Positions 1-8,761 of a DNA stretch of 64,000 nt are shown in pieces. Location of the stretch: NCBI GenBank assembly GCA_014896455.1, contig JADBKJ010000028.1, positions 20,381 through 84,380 of the forward strand. The letters run 5' to 3'. The notes under the pieces are model-generated. The model was not told where the DNA came from and did no database searches. It was given only the letters and a program-made list of their open reading frames with translations. Source of the stretch: Thermoanaerobacter sp. (lineage in GTDB: Bacteria; Bacillota; Thermoanaerobacteria; Thermoanaerobacterales; Thermoanaerobacteraceae). Every line of letters begins with the position of its first letter. The first letter of the stretch is position 1. A program made the position numbers and the translations under genes.

Positions 1-959
1 TCTTTAGCGTTAAATCTTTCTTTCATTATCTTTGCCCACATTCTTCTTGCTGCCCTAAATTTAGCGACTTCTTCGAAAAGGTCGTTGTGGGCATTGAAGA
101 AAAAGGACAACCTTGGAGCAAATTCATCCACATCAAGACCTGCTTTTATGGCTGCCTCTACATAAGCTATCCCATTTGCCAAAGTGAAGGCCACTTCCTG
201 TACTGCTGTTGCTCCTGCTTCTCTTATGTGATAACCGCTTATACTTATAGTATTCCACTTAGGAACATACTTAGAACAATACTCAAAAATGTTAGTGATA
301 AGCCTCATAGAAGGACCTGTTGGGAAAATATAAGTTCCACGAGCTACATATTCTTTTAAAATATCGTTTTGAATAGTCCCATTCAACTTATCTGGAGTTA
401 CCCCTTGCTTTTCTGCAACTGCAATGTACATTGCAAGAAGTATTGCAGCAGGTGCATTAATCGTCATAGAAGTACTGACTTTGTCGAGAGGAATGCCGTC
501 AAAGAGAATTTCCATGTCGTAAAGTGAATCTATGGCTACACCGACTTTACCAACTTCTCCTTCAGCCATTGGATGGTCAGAATCATAGCCTATCTGTGTA
601 GGTAAATCAAAAGCCACACTCAAACCCGTCTGCCCTTGAGATAAAAGATATTTAAACCTTTTATTCGACTCTTCTGCAGTTCCAAATCCTGCATACTGCC
701 TCATAGTCCAAAATTTGCCTCTATACATAGTAGGCTGTACGCCTCTTGTATAAGGATATTCTCCTGGGAAACCAATCTTTTCCAGATAATCTATATCACT
801 TATGTCGTAAGGTGTGTAAATCTCTTTAATCTCTATCCCAGACGAGGTCTTGAAGTCCTTTTTCCTCTCTGGAAACTTAGTTAACAACTTTTGCCTTTGA
901 TTGACTTCCCATTCTTCTTTCTTGCGCTTAATTTTTTCTAATTCTTCCTTGTCAACCAT
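1..959 (-). CDS. mcmA: Methylmalonyl-CoA mutase large subunit, N-terminal part (cut by window edge)
   Basis: Reading the minus strand from an ATG at 959 gives an open frame to the window edge (about 319 residues; the C-terminus lies outside). It starts [17 protein letters not shown] and carries the mutase barrel signatures [15 protein letters not shown] and [20 protein letters not shown]. These are typical of the alpha subunit of adenosylcobalamin-dependent methylmalonyl-CoA mutase, which interconverts methylmalonyl-CoA and succinyl-CoA. The start is supported by a GGAGG site a few bases upstream. Whether the B12-binding domain is in the same chain cannot be seen; in related clostridia it is often a separate small subunit. 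Confidence 0.9.
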   Translation of the reverse strand, partial: MVDKEELEKIKRKKEEWEVNQRQKLLTKFPERKKDFKTSSGIEIKEIYTPYDISDIDYLEKIGFPGEYPYTRGVQPTMYRGKFWTMRQYAGFGTAEESNKRFKYLLSQGQTGLSVAFDLPTQIGYDSDHPMAEGEVGKVGVAIDSLYDMEILFDGIPLDKVSTSMTINAPAAILLAMYIAVAEKQGVTPDKLNGTIQNDILKEYVARGTYIFPTGPSMRLITNIFEYCSKYVPKWNTISISGYHIREAGATAVQEVAFTLANGIAYVEAAIKAGLDVDEFAPRLSFFFNAHNDLFEEVAKFRAARRMWAKIMKERFNAK

Positions 960-990
960 AAAAAACCCTCCTTTAATTTTCCCCTTTTAC

Positions 991-1020
991 ATTATAACAC
1001 AAATTTTTAACAAATGTTTA
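991..1020 (-). promoter_or_regulatory. Probable promoter of the mutase gene
   Basis: On the minus strand a perfect TATAAT lies at 996-991, about 30 bases before the ATG at 959. The matching -35 region is poor (TAAACA-like with an 18-base spacer), so only the -10 is convincing. Confidence 0.4.
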
Positions 1021-1048
1021 CCTTTTCATTAAAAGCTTCTTTTTTAGC

Positions 1049-1082
1049 AAAAAAGCGGCCAAAGAGAAGACCTCTTAGCCGC
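1049..1082 (-). terminator. Rho-independent terminator after the FolP-N-like gene
   Basis: On the minus strand a GCGGC...GCCGC stem with AAGAG/CTCTT pairs and a short loop (1082-1055) is followed directly by six T. It begins right after the stop codon at 1083 and should end the kinase-fhs-1083 transcript. Confidence 0.85.
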
Positions 1083-1448
1083 CTATCTAGACATTTCCTC
1101 AATAACACTTTTTAATTCTTCTACAACTTCATTAAGCCCAAAATAGCCCTTTTGCATCTTAAGTTTTGCCAAAAGCCTTTGATATTGTCTTAATGTTCCC
1201 ATTATAATAACGTCAGATTTTTCAACACTCATATTTACGCAACCTCTTGCTACAGCTGCTTCTCCTCCTACCGCTAATATCTCCTGTTTTATTATGTTAG
1301 CAGCTGCTGGATGTACATCAAAGAGCTTGACAATCCTGAAAACGGCTTTTGGTGCCATAATATCTACAGAAATTTCTTCAGCTTTTATTTGGCTAAGTTC
1401 CTTTTTCGCCTGTGACAAATTTTGTATATCTAATATTTCTTTTTTCAT
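1083..1448 (-). CDS. Stand-alone FolP N-terminal-extension-like protein
   Basis: This 121-residue protein is not a complete enzyme. Segments such as DIMAPKAVFRIVK, NIIKQEILAVGGEAAVARG and IIMGTLRQYQRLL resemble, from memory, the N-terminal extension that precedes the dihydropteroate synthase barrel in clostridial FolP proteins. The barrel (pterin and pABA sites) is absent. The gene follows fhs by 20 bases and ends at a strong terminator, so it is cotranscribed with formate-THF ligase. That suggests a role in folate/one-carbon metabolism, possibly as a regulatory or binding partner. The exact function is unknown. No signal peptide or membrane segment is seen. Confidence 0.75.
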   Translation of the reverse strand: MKKEILDIQNLSQAKKELSQIKAEEISVDIMAPKAVFRIVKLFDVHPAAANIIKQEILAVGGEAAVARGCVNMSVEKSDVIIMGTLRQYQRLLAKLKMQKGYFGLNEVVEELKSVIEEMSR

Positions 1449-1468
1449 CTACTTTCATCTACACTCCC

Positions 1469-3136
1469 TTAAAAGAGTCCTGTTATTCTTCCGTTTTCAT
1501 CAATGTCTATGTTTTCTGCTGCCGGATGCTTTGGAAGGCCTGGCATTGTCATTATATCACCTGTCAAAGCCACAATAAAACCTGCACCTCTTGAAATTCT
1601 TAGTTCTCTTACTGTTATTTTAAATCCTCTCGGACGGCCTAAAAGTTTAGGGTCATCTGAAAGAGAATATTGAGTTTTTGCCACAACTATTGGCATCTTG
1701 TCAAAGCCTAGTCTTTCAAGGTTTGCTATATCTTTAAGAGCAGAAGCAGTATACTCTACTCCATCAGCTCCATATATTTCTGTTGCAATTATGTGCAATT
1801 TATCTTTAATTGGAAGTGTTTCATCATACAAAACGTGGAAGTTGGAAGGTGTCTCACAAACTTTCACAACTTTTTCAGCTAACTCTATTCCGCCTTCTCC
1901 TCCTTTTTCCCAAACTTCTGCTACCGCCATATCTACTCCTATTTTTTCGCAGGCCCTTCTTACCTCTTCAATTTCCCTTTCAGTATCAAAAACAAACCTG
2001 TTGAGAGCTACAACCACTGGTACCCCAAATTTCTTCACATTTTCAACTTGCTTTTCAAGATTTTCTATTCCTCTTCTTACTGCTTCCACATCTTCTTTTT
2101 GTAAGTCTTCCTTCTTAACTCCTCCATGCATCTTTAAAGCTCTTACAGTCGCTACTATGACGGCTGCATTAGGTGTTAGTCCTCCAAACCTTGACTTTAT
2201 GTCAAAGAATTTTTCAGCCCCTAAATCAGCACCAAAGCCTGCCTCTGTTACAAGATAATCTGCCAATTTCAAACCATATTTAGTGGCAATTAAGCTATTA
2301 CATCCATGAGCAATATTTGCAAAAGGCCCTCCATGAACAAATGCTGGAACGTTTTCAATCGTCTGCACTAAATTAGGCTTTATAGCATCTTTTAATAAGA
2401 CTGTCATAGCTCCATTGGCCTTTAAATCTCTTGCAGTTACAGGATTACCATCTTTATCATATGCTACAATTATGTCACCAATCCTTTTTTTTAAATCCAT
2501 CAGGTCTCGAGCTAAACACAAAATTGCCATTATTTCTGACGCCACAGTTATTATAAAACCATCTTGCCTTGGATAGCCATTTGCTTTTCCTCCAAGTCCT
2601 ACTATTACTTCTCTTAAAGACCTATCATTCATGTCCATGGCTCTTTTCCATGTAATGGTCCTTATGTCAATATTAAGTTCATTTCCATGATGGACATGAT
2701 TGTCAATCATAGCAGCTAGTAGATTATGAGCAGCAGTAATCGCATGTAAATCTCCTGTAAAGTGTAAATTTATGTCCTCCATAGGTACAACTTGAGAATA
2801 TCCTCCTCCAGCCGCTCCACCTTTTATACCCATAGAAGGACCTAATGATGGCTCTCTTAAAGCTATCATGGCTTTTTTACCTATTTTAGCAAGAGCCTGT
2901 CCTAATCCTACAGTAAGTGTAGTCTTACCCTCGCCTGCGGGGGTGGGAGTTATCGCTGTGACAAGAATAAGCTTGCCATCTTTTCTGTCCTTTATTTTCT
3001 CCCATAACGCAGGAGAAATTTTGGCTTTATACTTGCCGTAGTATTCTAGGTAGTCTTCCTCAATGTCTAACTTTTTTGCAACCTCCCTTATATGAAGCAT
3101 TTTCGCTTCTTGAGCTATTTCAATATCAGTTTTCAT
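1469..3136 (-). CDS. fhs: Formate--tetrahydrofolate ligase
   Basis: ATP-dependent ligase making 10-formyl-THF from formate and THF, the entry step of the methyl branch of one-carbon metabolism in anaerobes. At 555 residues it has the usual family length. The phosphate-binding loop [15 protein letters not shown] lies at residues 63-77. The family signatures [20 protein letters not shown] and [16 protein letters not shown] are present. It lies 18 bases behind the sensor kinase gene and 20 bases ahead of the FolP-N-like gene, so all three are probably one transcript. The product is cytoplasmic and is a homotetramer in known cases. Confidence 0.97.
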   Translation of the reverse strand: MKTDIEIAQEAKMLHIREVAKKLDIEEDYLEYYGKYKAKISPALWEKIKDRKDGKLILVTAITPTPAGEGKTTLTVGLGQALAKIGKKAMIALREPSLGPSMGIKGGAAGGGYSQVVPMEDINLHFTGDLHAITAAHNLLAAMIDNHVHHGNELNIDIRTITWKRAMDMNDRSLREVIVGLGGKANGYPRQDGFIITVASEIMAILCLARDLMDLKKRIGDIIVAYDKDGNPVTARDLKANGAMTVLLKDAIKPNLVQTIENVPAFVHGGPFANIAHGCNSLIATKYGLKLADYLVTEAGFGADLGAEKFFDIKSRFGGLTPNAAVIVATVRALKMHGGVKKEDLQKEDVEAVRRGIENLEKQVENVKKFGVPVVVALNRFVFDTEREIEEVRRACEKIGVDMAVAEVWEKGGEGGIELAEKVVKVCETPSNFHVLYDETLPIKDKLHIIATEIYGADGVEYTASALKDIANLERLGFDKMPIVVAKTQYSLSDDPKLLGRPRGFKITVRELRISRGAGFIVALTGDIMTMPGLPKHPAAENIDIDENGRITGLF

Positions 3137-3154
3137 ATTTTCCCCTCCAGCTTT

Positions 3155-4540
3155 TCATTTATCACTTAAAATTATTTTTACAAGTGTACCTTTACCCTTT
3201 TTGCTAAAAATTTTAATATCTCCATTGTACATCTCTACTATGCTCCTGCAAATCGCAAGTCCTAATCCTGTTCCTTCTTTCTTAGTTGTAAAAAGTGGCT
3301 CAACAACTCGTTTAAGATATTTTTTCTCTATACCACCTCCATTATCCGCAACTCTTATTATTATCTTTTTTGTGTGATGATTATATTTTGTATTCAATAT
3401 TATTTTACCATTCTTTTCAATAGCGTGAAGGGAATTTTGTACAATATTTAAAATAAGCTGTTTAAGATGATTTTTGTTAATTTTCACAAGTGGAACATCG
3501 CCAAAACGCTTTTCTATTTTAACTCCTTTTTTGGCAGCTTCCGCTTCAAAAAGAAGTAAATATTGATTTATAACAGTATTTAAGTCTATTTCAGCTTCCA
3601 CTTCTTCTTCACTGTTTCTCACTATGCCAAGGTAATTTTTTATTAAGCCCAATACTCTATTTACCTCGTCTAAAATAGTCTCATAATAAGTAGAACTATC
3701 TGGATGCTTAGCCTGTAAAAGCTGTATAAAACCTTTTATAGAAGTTAGAGAATTTTTTATCTCATGAATAGTTGTTGCCGCAAACTTGCCAGCAATTGTG
3801 TATTTCTCAGTTTGCTCAATCAATTTTTTATATTTTAAATCCTCAGTTATATTTTTTACAGTAATAACTTTCCAATGGTCATTATTTATCTTACCATACT
3901 TTAGTAAAAGCACTCTTTCTTCAATATTATTTTTGGAAGGAATTACAATTTTCTCACCTTTGACTAATCCTTCTTCTGATACATTGAGATCGTATTTTTT
4001 TATAATTTCGAAAAATTTTTCATTTATAAATCTCGTATATTTTATACCAAATAATTCACAAGCCTTGTTATTTATATAAACTACGTTGAATTTGCCGTCA
4101 AGTACTATAACTCCTTCTTCTGTAATATCCATAACATCTGTAGGACTTTTAAACAAATTAAAATAATGTCCTGGTTCTATTTTAAAATAATTTCTCAATT
4201 TTACAAAACCTAAATAGGCTATTTTATCCCCTGCAGTGTTAGTGATAGAACTCAGCCTTATGCTAAATGACATTTTTATGTTATATTTTGCTGTAAGCTC
4301 TATAATAAGCCCATCCTCATAAGGGCCTATTTCCTTATAGTTTAAAATATGATAAAAAAAATAATCATAATTTTCTACATCATCAGCACTATACCCCAAT
4401 ATCTCAAGAAGCCTCTTATTTATGTAGACCACTTTTCCACTTAAATCTTTTAATATAAAAAAATCATGGGCATTATCCAAAAGATTACATATCCATTGCA
4501 ACGGATTTTTGCTAGAATCAGAAGCTTTGTATAACTTCAC
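3155..4540 (-). CDS. PAS-domain sensor histidine kinase (orphan, sporulation-kinase-like)
   Basis: A soluble 461-residue kinase with no membrane segment. Two PAS-like domains lie at about residues 20-115 (FFILKDLSGKVVYINKRLLE) and 135-235 (GVIVLDGKFNVVYINNKACE). A HisKA domain follows with H-box HEIKNSLTSIKGF (phosphoacceptor His259). The ATPase domain has an N-box (NSLHAIEKNGK), DNGGGI, and GTGLGLAI near the end. Start is GTG at 4540 behind a run of G that serves as ribosome site. No response regulator is adjacent, as in Spo0A-phosphorelay kinases of spore formers. Placement 18 bases before fhs is unexpected. The signal and partner are unknown. Confidence 0.85.
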   Translation of the reverse strand: MKLYKASDSSKNPLQWICNLLDNAHDFFILKDLSGKVVYINKRLLEILGYSADDVENYDYFFYHILNYKEIGPYEDGLIIELTAKYNIKMSFSIRLSSITNTAGDKIAYLGFVKLRNYFKIEPGHYFNLFKSPTDVMDITEEGVIVLDGKFNVVYINNKACELFGIKYTRFINEKFFEIIKKYDLNVSEEGLVKGEKIVIPSKNNIEERVLLLKYGKINNDHWKVITVKNITEDLKYKKLIEQTEKYTIAGKFAATTIHEIKNSLTSIKGFIQLLQAKHPDSSTYYETILDEVNRVLGLIKNYLGIVRNSEEEVEAEIDLNTVINQYLLLFEAEAAKKGVKIEKRFGDVPLVKINKNHLKQLILNIVQNSLHAIEKNGKIILNTKYNHHTKKIIIRVADNGGGIEKKYLKRVVEPLFTTKKEGTGLGLAICRSIVEMYNGDIKIFSKKGKGTLVKIILSDK

Positions 4541-4590
4541 GGTATCCCCCCCTTTTTCTCCCTTATCTTTTGTTTAAAAATTTCCTTTTA

Positions 4591-4602
4591 CTAATATATT
4601 AG
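4591..4602. promoter_or_regulatory. 12-bp palindrome upstream of the sensor kinase
   Basis: CTAATATATTAG is a perfect 12-bp palindrome about 50 bases before the kinase GTG start. It may be an operator, but in AT-rich DNA chance is a real alternative. Confidence 0.2.
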
Positions 4603-4670
4603 ACACAAAGTTATAAAAATCCTTCTTCTTTTCAATAATTTTTTTATTGTTAACTAAAACTTTTGTAAAA

Positions 4671-4704
4671 AATAATGTATAAGTCTTACGACTTATACAT
4701 TATT
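4671..4704 (-). terminator. Terminator of the ftsH transcript
   Basis: A perfect 15-bp inverted repeat (AATAATGTATAAGTC, loop TTAC) spans 4671-4704 and includes the ftsH stop codon. On the minus strand it is followed by TTTT. The stem is AT-rich, so it may be leaky. Confidence 0.55.
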
Positions 4705-6538
4705 ATGCAAATTGCACCCCATTTATCTCTTCTCCATGAAAGACTTTTTCAAACTCTTCTGCATTAAGTTTCTCCTTCTCAATCAAAGCCTTTGCAACTC
4801 TATGGAGCTTATCCATATTGTCTTTTAAAAGGGTTTCTGCTCTTTTATATGCCTCCTCAATTATCCTTTTTATTTCTCTATCTATCTCGGCAGCAACTAC
4901 TTCACTGTAATTTCTCGTCCTTCCTAAATCACGCCCTAAAAATACTTCTTCACTTCTCGTACCAAACGTCATAGGCCCTAACCTTTCACTCATGCCATAC
5001 TCTGTAACCATCTTTCTCGCAATATTTGTAGCTCTCTCAATGTCATTTTGTGCTCCTGTGCTTATATCATTTAGCACTAAACTCTCTGCCACACGCCCAC
5101 CTAAAAGGTGAACTATCTCATCCATCATCTCGGACTTTGACATATAGTATTTATCTTCTTCCGGAAGAAGCATAGTATATCCTCCAGCTCTTCCTCTTGG
5201 AATTATTGTAACCTCGTGAACAGGTGGAGTATTAGGTAAAAGCTTAGCGACAACTGCATGGCCTGCCTCATGGTATGCCACCAATTTTTTGTCTTTCTCA
5301 GACATAATCCTACTTCTTTTTTCAGGCCCTGCTATAACTCTTGTTATGGCCTCCTCCAGCTCTGCCATAGTTATCTGCTTAAGTCCTCTTCTCGCTGCCA
5401 ATAAAGCTGCTTCATTCATGAGATTCTCAAGGTCTGCTCCAGTAAATCCTGGAGTTCTTCTCGCCAGCACCTGCAAAGATACATCAGGAGCCAAAGGCTT
5501 ATTCCTCGCGTGTATTTTTAAAATTTCTTCTCTTCCTTTTATATCAGGAATACCAACAGTAATATGCCTGTCAAATCTTCCTGGTCGCAGTAGTGCAGGG
5601 TCTAATATATCTGGCCTGTTTGTTGCAGCAATCACAATTATACCTTCGTTGACACTGAAACCATCCATTTCAACTAACAACTGGTTCAGTGTCTGTTCTC
5701 TTTCATCATGCCCGCCACCTAAACCTGCACCTCTTTGTCTTCCCACTGCATCTATTTCATCAATAAAAACAATACAAGGCGCATTCTTTTTGGCTTGATC
5801 AAATAAATCTCTTACTCTTGCAGCACCTACACCAACAAACATTTCTACAAAATCAGAACCGCTTATGCTAAAAAATGGAACCCCCGCTTCTCCTGCTACA
5901 GCTTTTGCTAGAAGGGTTTTTCCTGTACCTGGAGGCCCTACTAAAAGAACCCCTTTAGGTATTCTGGCTCCTAACTCAATAAATTTTTTAGGGTATTTTA
6001 AAAATTCAACTATTTCTTGTAATTCTTCTTTTTCCTCATCCGCTCCTGCCACATCATTAAAAGTAACTCTTTTGTCTTTATCAGTAACCATCCTTGCTCT
6101 ACTTTTACCAAAAGACATCACTTTGCTTCCTCCCCCACCTTGTGCCTGTTGCATAAAAATATACCAAAATATAACCAAAACAATAACCAAAAACAAGGAA
6201 GGAAGCATCTGAACCCACCAAGGTGGACCTACTTGCGGTTCATTTTTAAAGTCTAATTTTCCCTCTAAAATATATGGATTTACAAAATTCATAAAATTTG
6301 TTACATCCGGAATACTGCTTTTAAACTCTGTCCCATTTTTGAAAGTTCCTTTAACTTCATTTCCCGCAAGAGTGATGCTTTTTACTTGGTTAGAGTTAAT
6401 ATACCTAATTAACTCTCCATAATCTATATTTGCTAGCGGTGGTGTACTTTGAGAGTACAACTGTACCATAGCATAAATAGCTATAAAGATTAGCATATAG
6501 AGCACCATGCTTCTAATTATCTTGTTATTATCGTTCAA
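4703..6538 (-). CDS. ftsH: ATP-dependent zinc metalloprotease FtsH
   Basis: Membrane-bound AAA+ protease that degrades misfolded membrane and regulatory proteins. It has an N-terminal transmembrane segment ([18 protein letters not shown]), an external loop, a second segment ([14 protein letters not shown]), Walker A GPPGTGKT near residue 201, the pore loop [13 protein letters not shown], the second region of homology [20 protein letters not shown] and the zinc site HEAGHAV. I start it at TTG 6538: the in-frame codons upstream contain the AAGGAGG site itself, and this start gives 611 residues, typical for the family. It is last in the spoIIE-tilS-hpt-ftsH order seen in many spore formers. Confidence 0.97.
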   Translation of the reverse strand: MNDNNKIIRSMVLYMLIFIAIYAMVQLYSQSTPPLANIDYGELIRYINSNQVKSITLAGNEVKGTFKNGTEFKSSIPDVTNFMNFVNPYILEGKLDFKNEPQVGPPWWVQMLPSLFLVIVLVIFWYIFMQQAQGGGGSKVMSFGKSRARMVTDKDKRVTFNDVAGADEEKEELQEIVEFLKYPKKFIELGARIPKGVLLVGPPGTGKTLLAKAVAGEAGVPFFSISGSDFVEMFVGVGAARVRDLFDQAKKNAPCIVFIDEIDAVGRQRGAGLGGGHDEREQTLNQLLVEMDGFSVNEGIIVIAATNRPDILDPALLRPGRFDRHITVGIPDIKGREEILKIHARNKPLAPDVSLQVLARRTPGFTGADLENLMNEAALLAARRGLKQITMAELEEAITRVIAGPEKRSRIMSEKDKKLVAYHEAGHAVVAKLLPNTPPVHEVTIIPRGRAGGYTMLLPEEDKYYMSKSEMMDEIVHLLGGRVAESLVLNDISTGAQNDIERATNIARKMVTEYGMSERLGPMTFGTRSEEVFLGRDLGRTRNYSEVVAAEIDREIKRIIEEAYKRAETLLKDNMDKLHRVAKALIEKEKLNAEEFEKVFHGEEINGVQFA

Positions 6539-6609
6539 ATAAGGCCCCTCCTTCAAACAAGTCCAACTACCTTTAATCTATAATATCATATCTCCTTTAA
6601 AAAACCAAA

Positions 6610-7155
6610 TCATTTGTACAGCTCTGGCTTTAAAACCCCTATAAATGGGAGATTTCTGTATTTTTCATCAAAATCTAATCCATAACCAACTACAAATTTG
6701 TCAGGAATTTTAAATCCACAATAATCTACTTTAACGTCTGTTTCTCTTCTTTCAGGTTTATCTAAAATGGTGCAAATTTTTAAACTTCTAGGTTTCCTCT
6801 CTAATAAAGTCTTTCTTAAATAAGAAAGTGTTAAACCGCTATCTATAATATCCTCAACTATGAGCACATCTTTCCCCTCAATGTTTATGTCATGGTCTTT
6901 AATTATTTTTACTATTCCAGAAGACTGAGTAGAAGAACCATAACTGGAGACTGCCATAAAATCTATTGATAAAGGTAAATCTATCGCACGAGATAAGTCT
7001 GCCATAAACATTATTGCTCCTTTTAAAACCCCAAGGAGGACAAGGTCTTTCCCTTGGTAGTCTTTTGTAATTATTTGTCCTAACTCTTTCACTTTTTCTT
7101 TTAATTGCTCTTCCGTAATCAGAATCTCCTGTATATCTTGTGTTGGACTCGACAT
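6610..7155 (-). CDS. hpt: Hypoxanthine phosphoribosyltransferase
   Basis: Purine salvage enzyme forming IMP/GMP from hypoxanthine/guanine and PRPP. It has 181 residues, the usual size. The PRPP-binding motif VLIVEDIIDSGLTL and the family stretch LLGVLKGAIMFMADL are clear. The ATG at 7155 follows GAGGAGG by eight bases. It sits between tilS (25 bases upstream) and ftsH, a conserved neighbourhood in Bacillus and clostridia, where its product can also interact with TilS and influence ftsH expression. Confidence 0.96.
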   Translation of the reverse strand: MSSPTQDIQEILITEEQLKEKVKELGQIITKDYQGKDLVLLGVLKGAIMFMADLSRAIDLPLSIDFMAVSSYGSSTQSSGIVKIIKDHDINIEGKDVLIVEDIIDSGLTLSYLRKTLLERKPRSLKICTILDKPERRETDVKVDYCGFKIPDKFVVGYGLDFDEKYRNLPFIGVLKPELYK

Positions 7156-7180
7156 AAATTTAACCTCCTCTTTTTTTATT

Positions 7181-8557
7181 TTATCCTTTGGTATACTCTA
7201 TCACAAGGACATTTTTTGTATTTTCATCTACCTTAAATTTATCACTCATTCTATAACCTACAACCCACACAATTTCATTGTCTATGGCTAATAAAGGAAT
7301 GCTATCTCTTATTTCGCGGGGTATTTTCTCGTCAATAAAAAATTCTTTCAATTTTTTACTCCCCCCCAGGTTAAGAGGAGAAAAAATATCCCCTGCTTGC
7401 CTATTTCTAACTACCACATCTTCCTGTATTTTATCATAGTCAAAAAATTTCGTGTATTTTCCTATGTTAAGTTTTTTTATTTCTTCAATCCCTAAAACAC
7501 TAGCTTTAAATTGACCAACACCACATATCTTAGTAATCCCAGGAATATTTAATTTTGCCCAAAAAGTCTTGGTCTCTTTTTCTTTTACTTTTCTCATTAT
7601 AAGATTATTATAGCTTTTTAAAGCCTCAATTTCAAAGGGTAAATCAATTTTTGAGGAAGTTGGTTTGTCTAAAAGGCTTAAAACATCCTCTACATGGATG
7701 TATTCTAATCCGTAAATATCTCCTTTTAATTTTTGGTACATAAGCCTAACTAAGCGCCGCTGAATAGCTAGATGCTGTTTCCTCAGTTTTTTTATATCAG
7801 CAAAAATTTCCTCTTGATTAAAATAGCAAACCTCATTAAAAATCTTTTCACACTCTTTTTCTAAATAGTCATTTTCCTCTAAAATAATTTTTGCCATCCT
7901 GTAGATATTTTCTATTATATCTACTTCAAAAGTTTCATTTATATAGGGAATTAATTTAAGTCTTACTTTATTTCTCTTATATAAATCTTCATAATTTGTA
8001 AAATCTATTACGGGCTTTAAATCTTTTTCATTGATGTAATTATCTATTTCTTCCCTTCCTATTTCAATGAGAGGCCTTATTATATTTCCATTTACTGGTT
8101 TTATTCCAATGAGGCCAGCCATTCCAGAACCTCTTATCAAATTTAAAAAAACTGTTTCCACTACGTCGTTCTTATTATGGGCTACTGCTATTTTATCGCC
8201 TTTAACTTCTCTTAATACTTCCTCAAAAGCCTGATACCTCACATATCGTCCAGCCTCTTCTTCCGAATATCCCATTTCGTTGGCTATTTTTTTTACATCT
8301 TTTTCAAATAAAAAAAATGGGAGTTTCAGTTTGCGGCAAATATCATCAACAAATTGCGCATCTCTTTTAGCTTCTTCTCCTCTTATCATATGATTAACAT
8401 GTACTACATACAATTTAAGATTAAATAAATCTTTTAAATTGTATAAAATATCCAACATACACAAAGAATCAGGTCCGCCGGAAACCCCCATTACAATTTT
8501 ATCATTTGCCTCAATCATTTTATACCTTTTAATTGTTGAAATAACCTTATCAATCAT
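7181..8557 (-). CDS. tilS: tRNA(Ile)-lysidine synthase
   Basis: Modifies the wobble cytidine of the CAU-anticodon tRNA-Ile to lysidine, so that it reads AUA and accepts isoleucine. The N-type ATP-pyrophosphatase P-loop VMGVSGGPDSLCMLD lies at residues 23-37. HVNHMIRGEEAKRDAQFV and the tail motif FFIDEKIPREIRDSIPLL are family hallmarks. Its 458 residues fit TilS with both C-terminal domains. The start ATG follows AAGGGG. The many ATA codons in this genome make the enzyme essential. Confidence 0.96.
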   Translation of the reverse strand: MIDKVISTIKRYKMIEANDKIVMGVSGGPDSLCMLDILYNLKDLFNLKLYVVHVNHMIRGEEAKRDAQFVDDICRKLKLPFFLFEKDVKKIANEMGYSEEEAGRYVRYQAFEEVLREVKGDKIAVAHNKNDVVETVFLNLIRGSGMAGLIGIKPVNGNIIRPLIEIGREEIDNYINEKDLKPVIDFTNYEDLYKRNKVRLKLIPYINETFEVDIIENIYRMAKIILEENDYLEKECEKIFNEVCYFNQEEIFADIKKLRKQHLAIQRRLVRLMYQKLKGDIYGLEYIHVEDVLSLLDKPTSSKIDLPFEIEALKSYNNLIMRKVKEKETKTFWAKLNIPGITKICGVGQFKASVLGIEEIKKLNIGKYTKFFDYDKIQEDVVVRNRQAGDIFSPLNLGGSKKLKEFFIDEKIPREIRDSIPLLAIDNEIVWVVGYRMSDKFKVDENTKNVLVIEYTKG

Positions 8558-8586
8558 TTCTTAACCCCTTATAGCGATATATACTC

Positions 8587-8611
8587 ATGTTATATAATGA
8601 TTATATAACAT
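8587..8611. repeat. 11-bp perfect inverted repeat between spoIIE and tilS
   Basis: ATGTTATATAA and its complement flank a TGA loop. On the minus strand the repeat lies just after an AGGAGG sequence and 30 bases before the tilS start. It has no T-run after it, so it is not a normal terminator. It may be an operator or an RNA hairpin controlling tilS entry. Confidence 0.35.
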
Positions 8612-8761
8612 CCTCCTCTTTAAATCAAACCTCTTTTTATATTCCTACTATATTTTCGGCATTTATCTCTTTTTCTTCAAAGAAAAGAATAAGTTTTTCC
8701 ATTTCAACGCCTCGATATATTGTCTCCATATTGTGGAAGGGTTATTCCAATTTATTAACCT

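Noticed and set aside
87..359. Plus-strand open frame opposite the mutase
   Set aside because: It is antisense to a well-supported mutase reading frame, has no ribosome site and shows no family resemblance.
8647..8712. Minus-strand 21-residue frame between spoIIE and tilS
   Set aside because: It has a weak GAGG site but is very short and has no recognisable content; chance is likely in this AT-rich gap.
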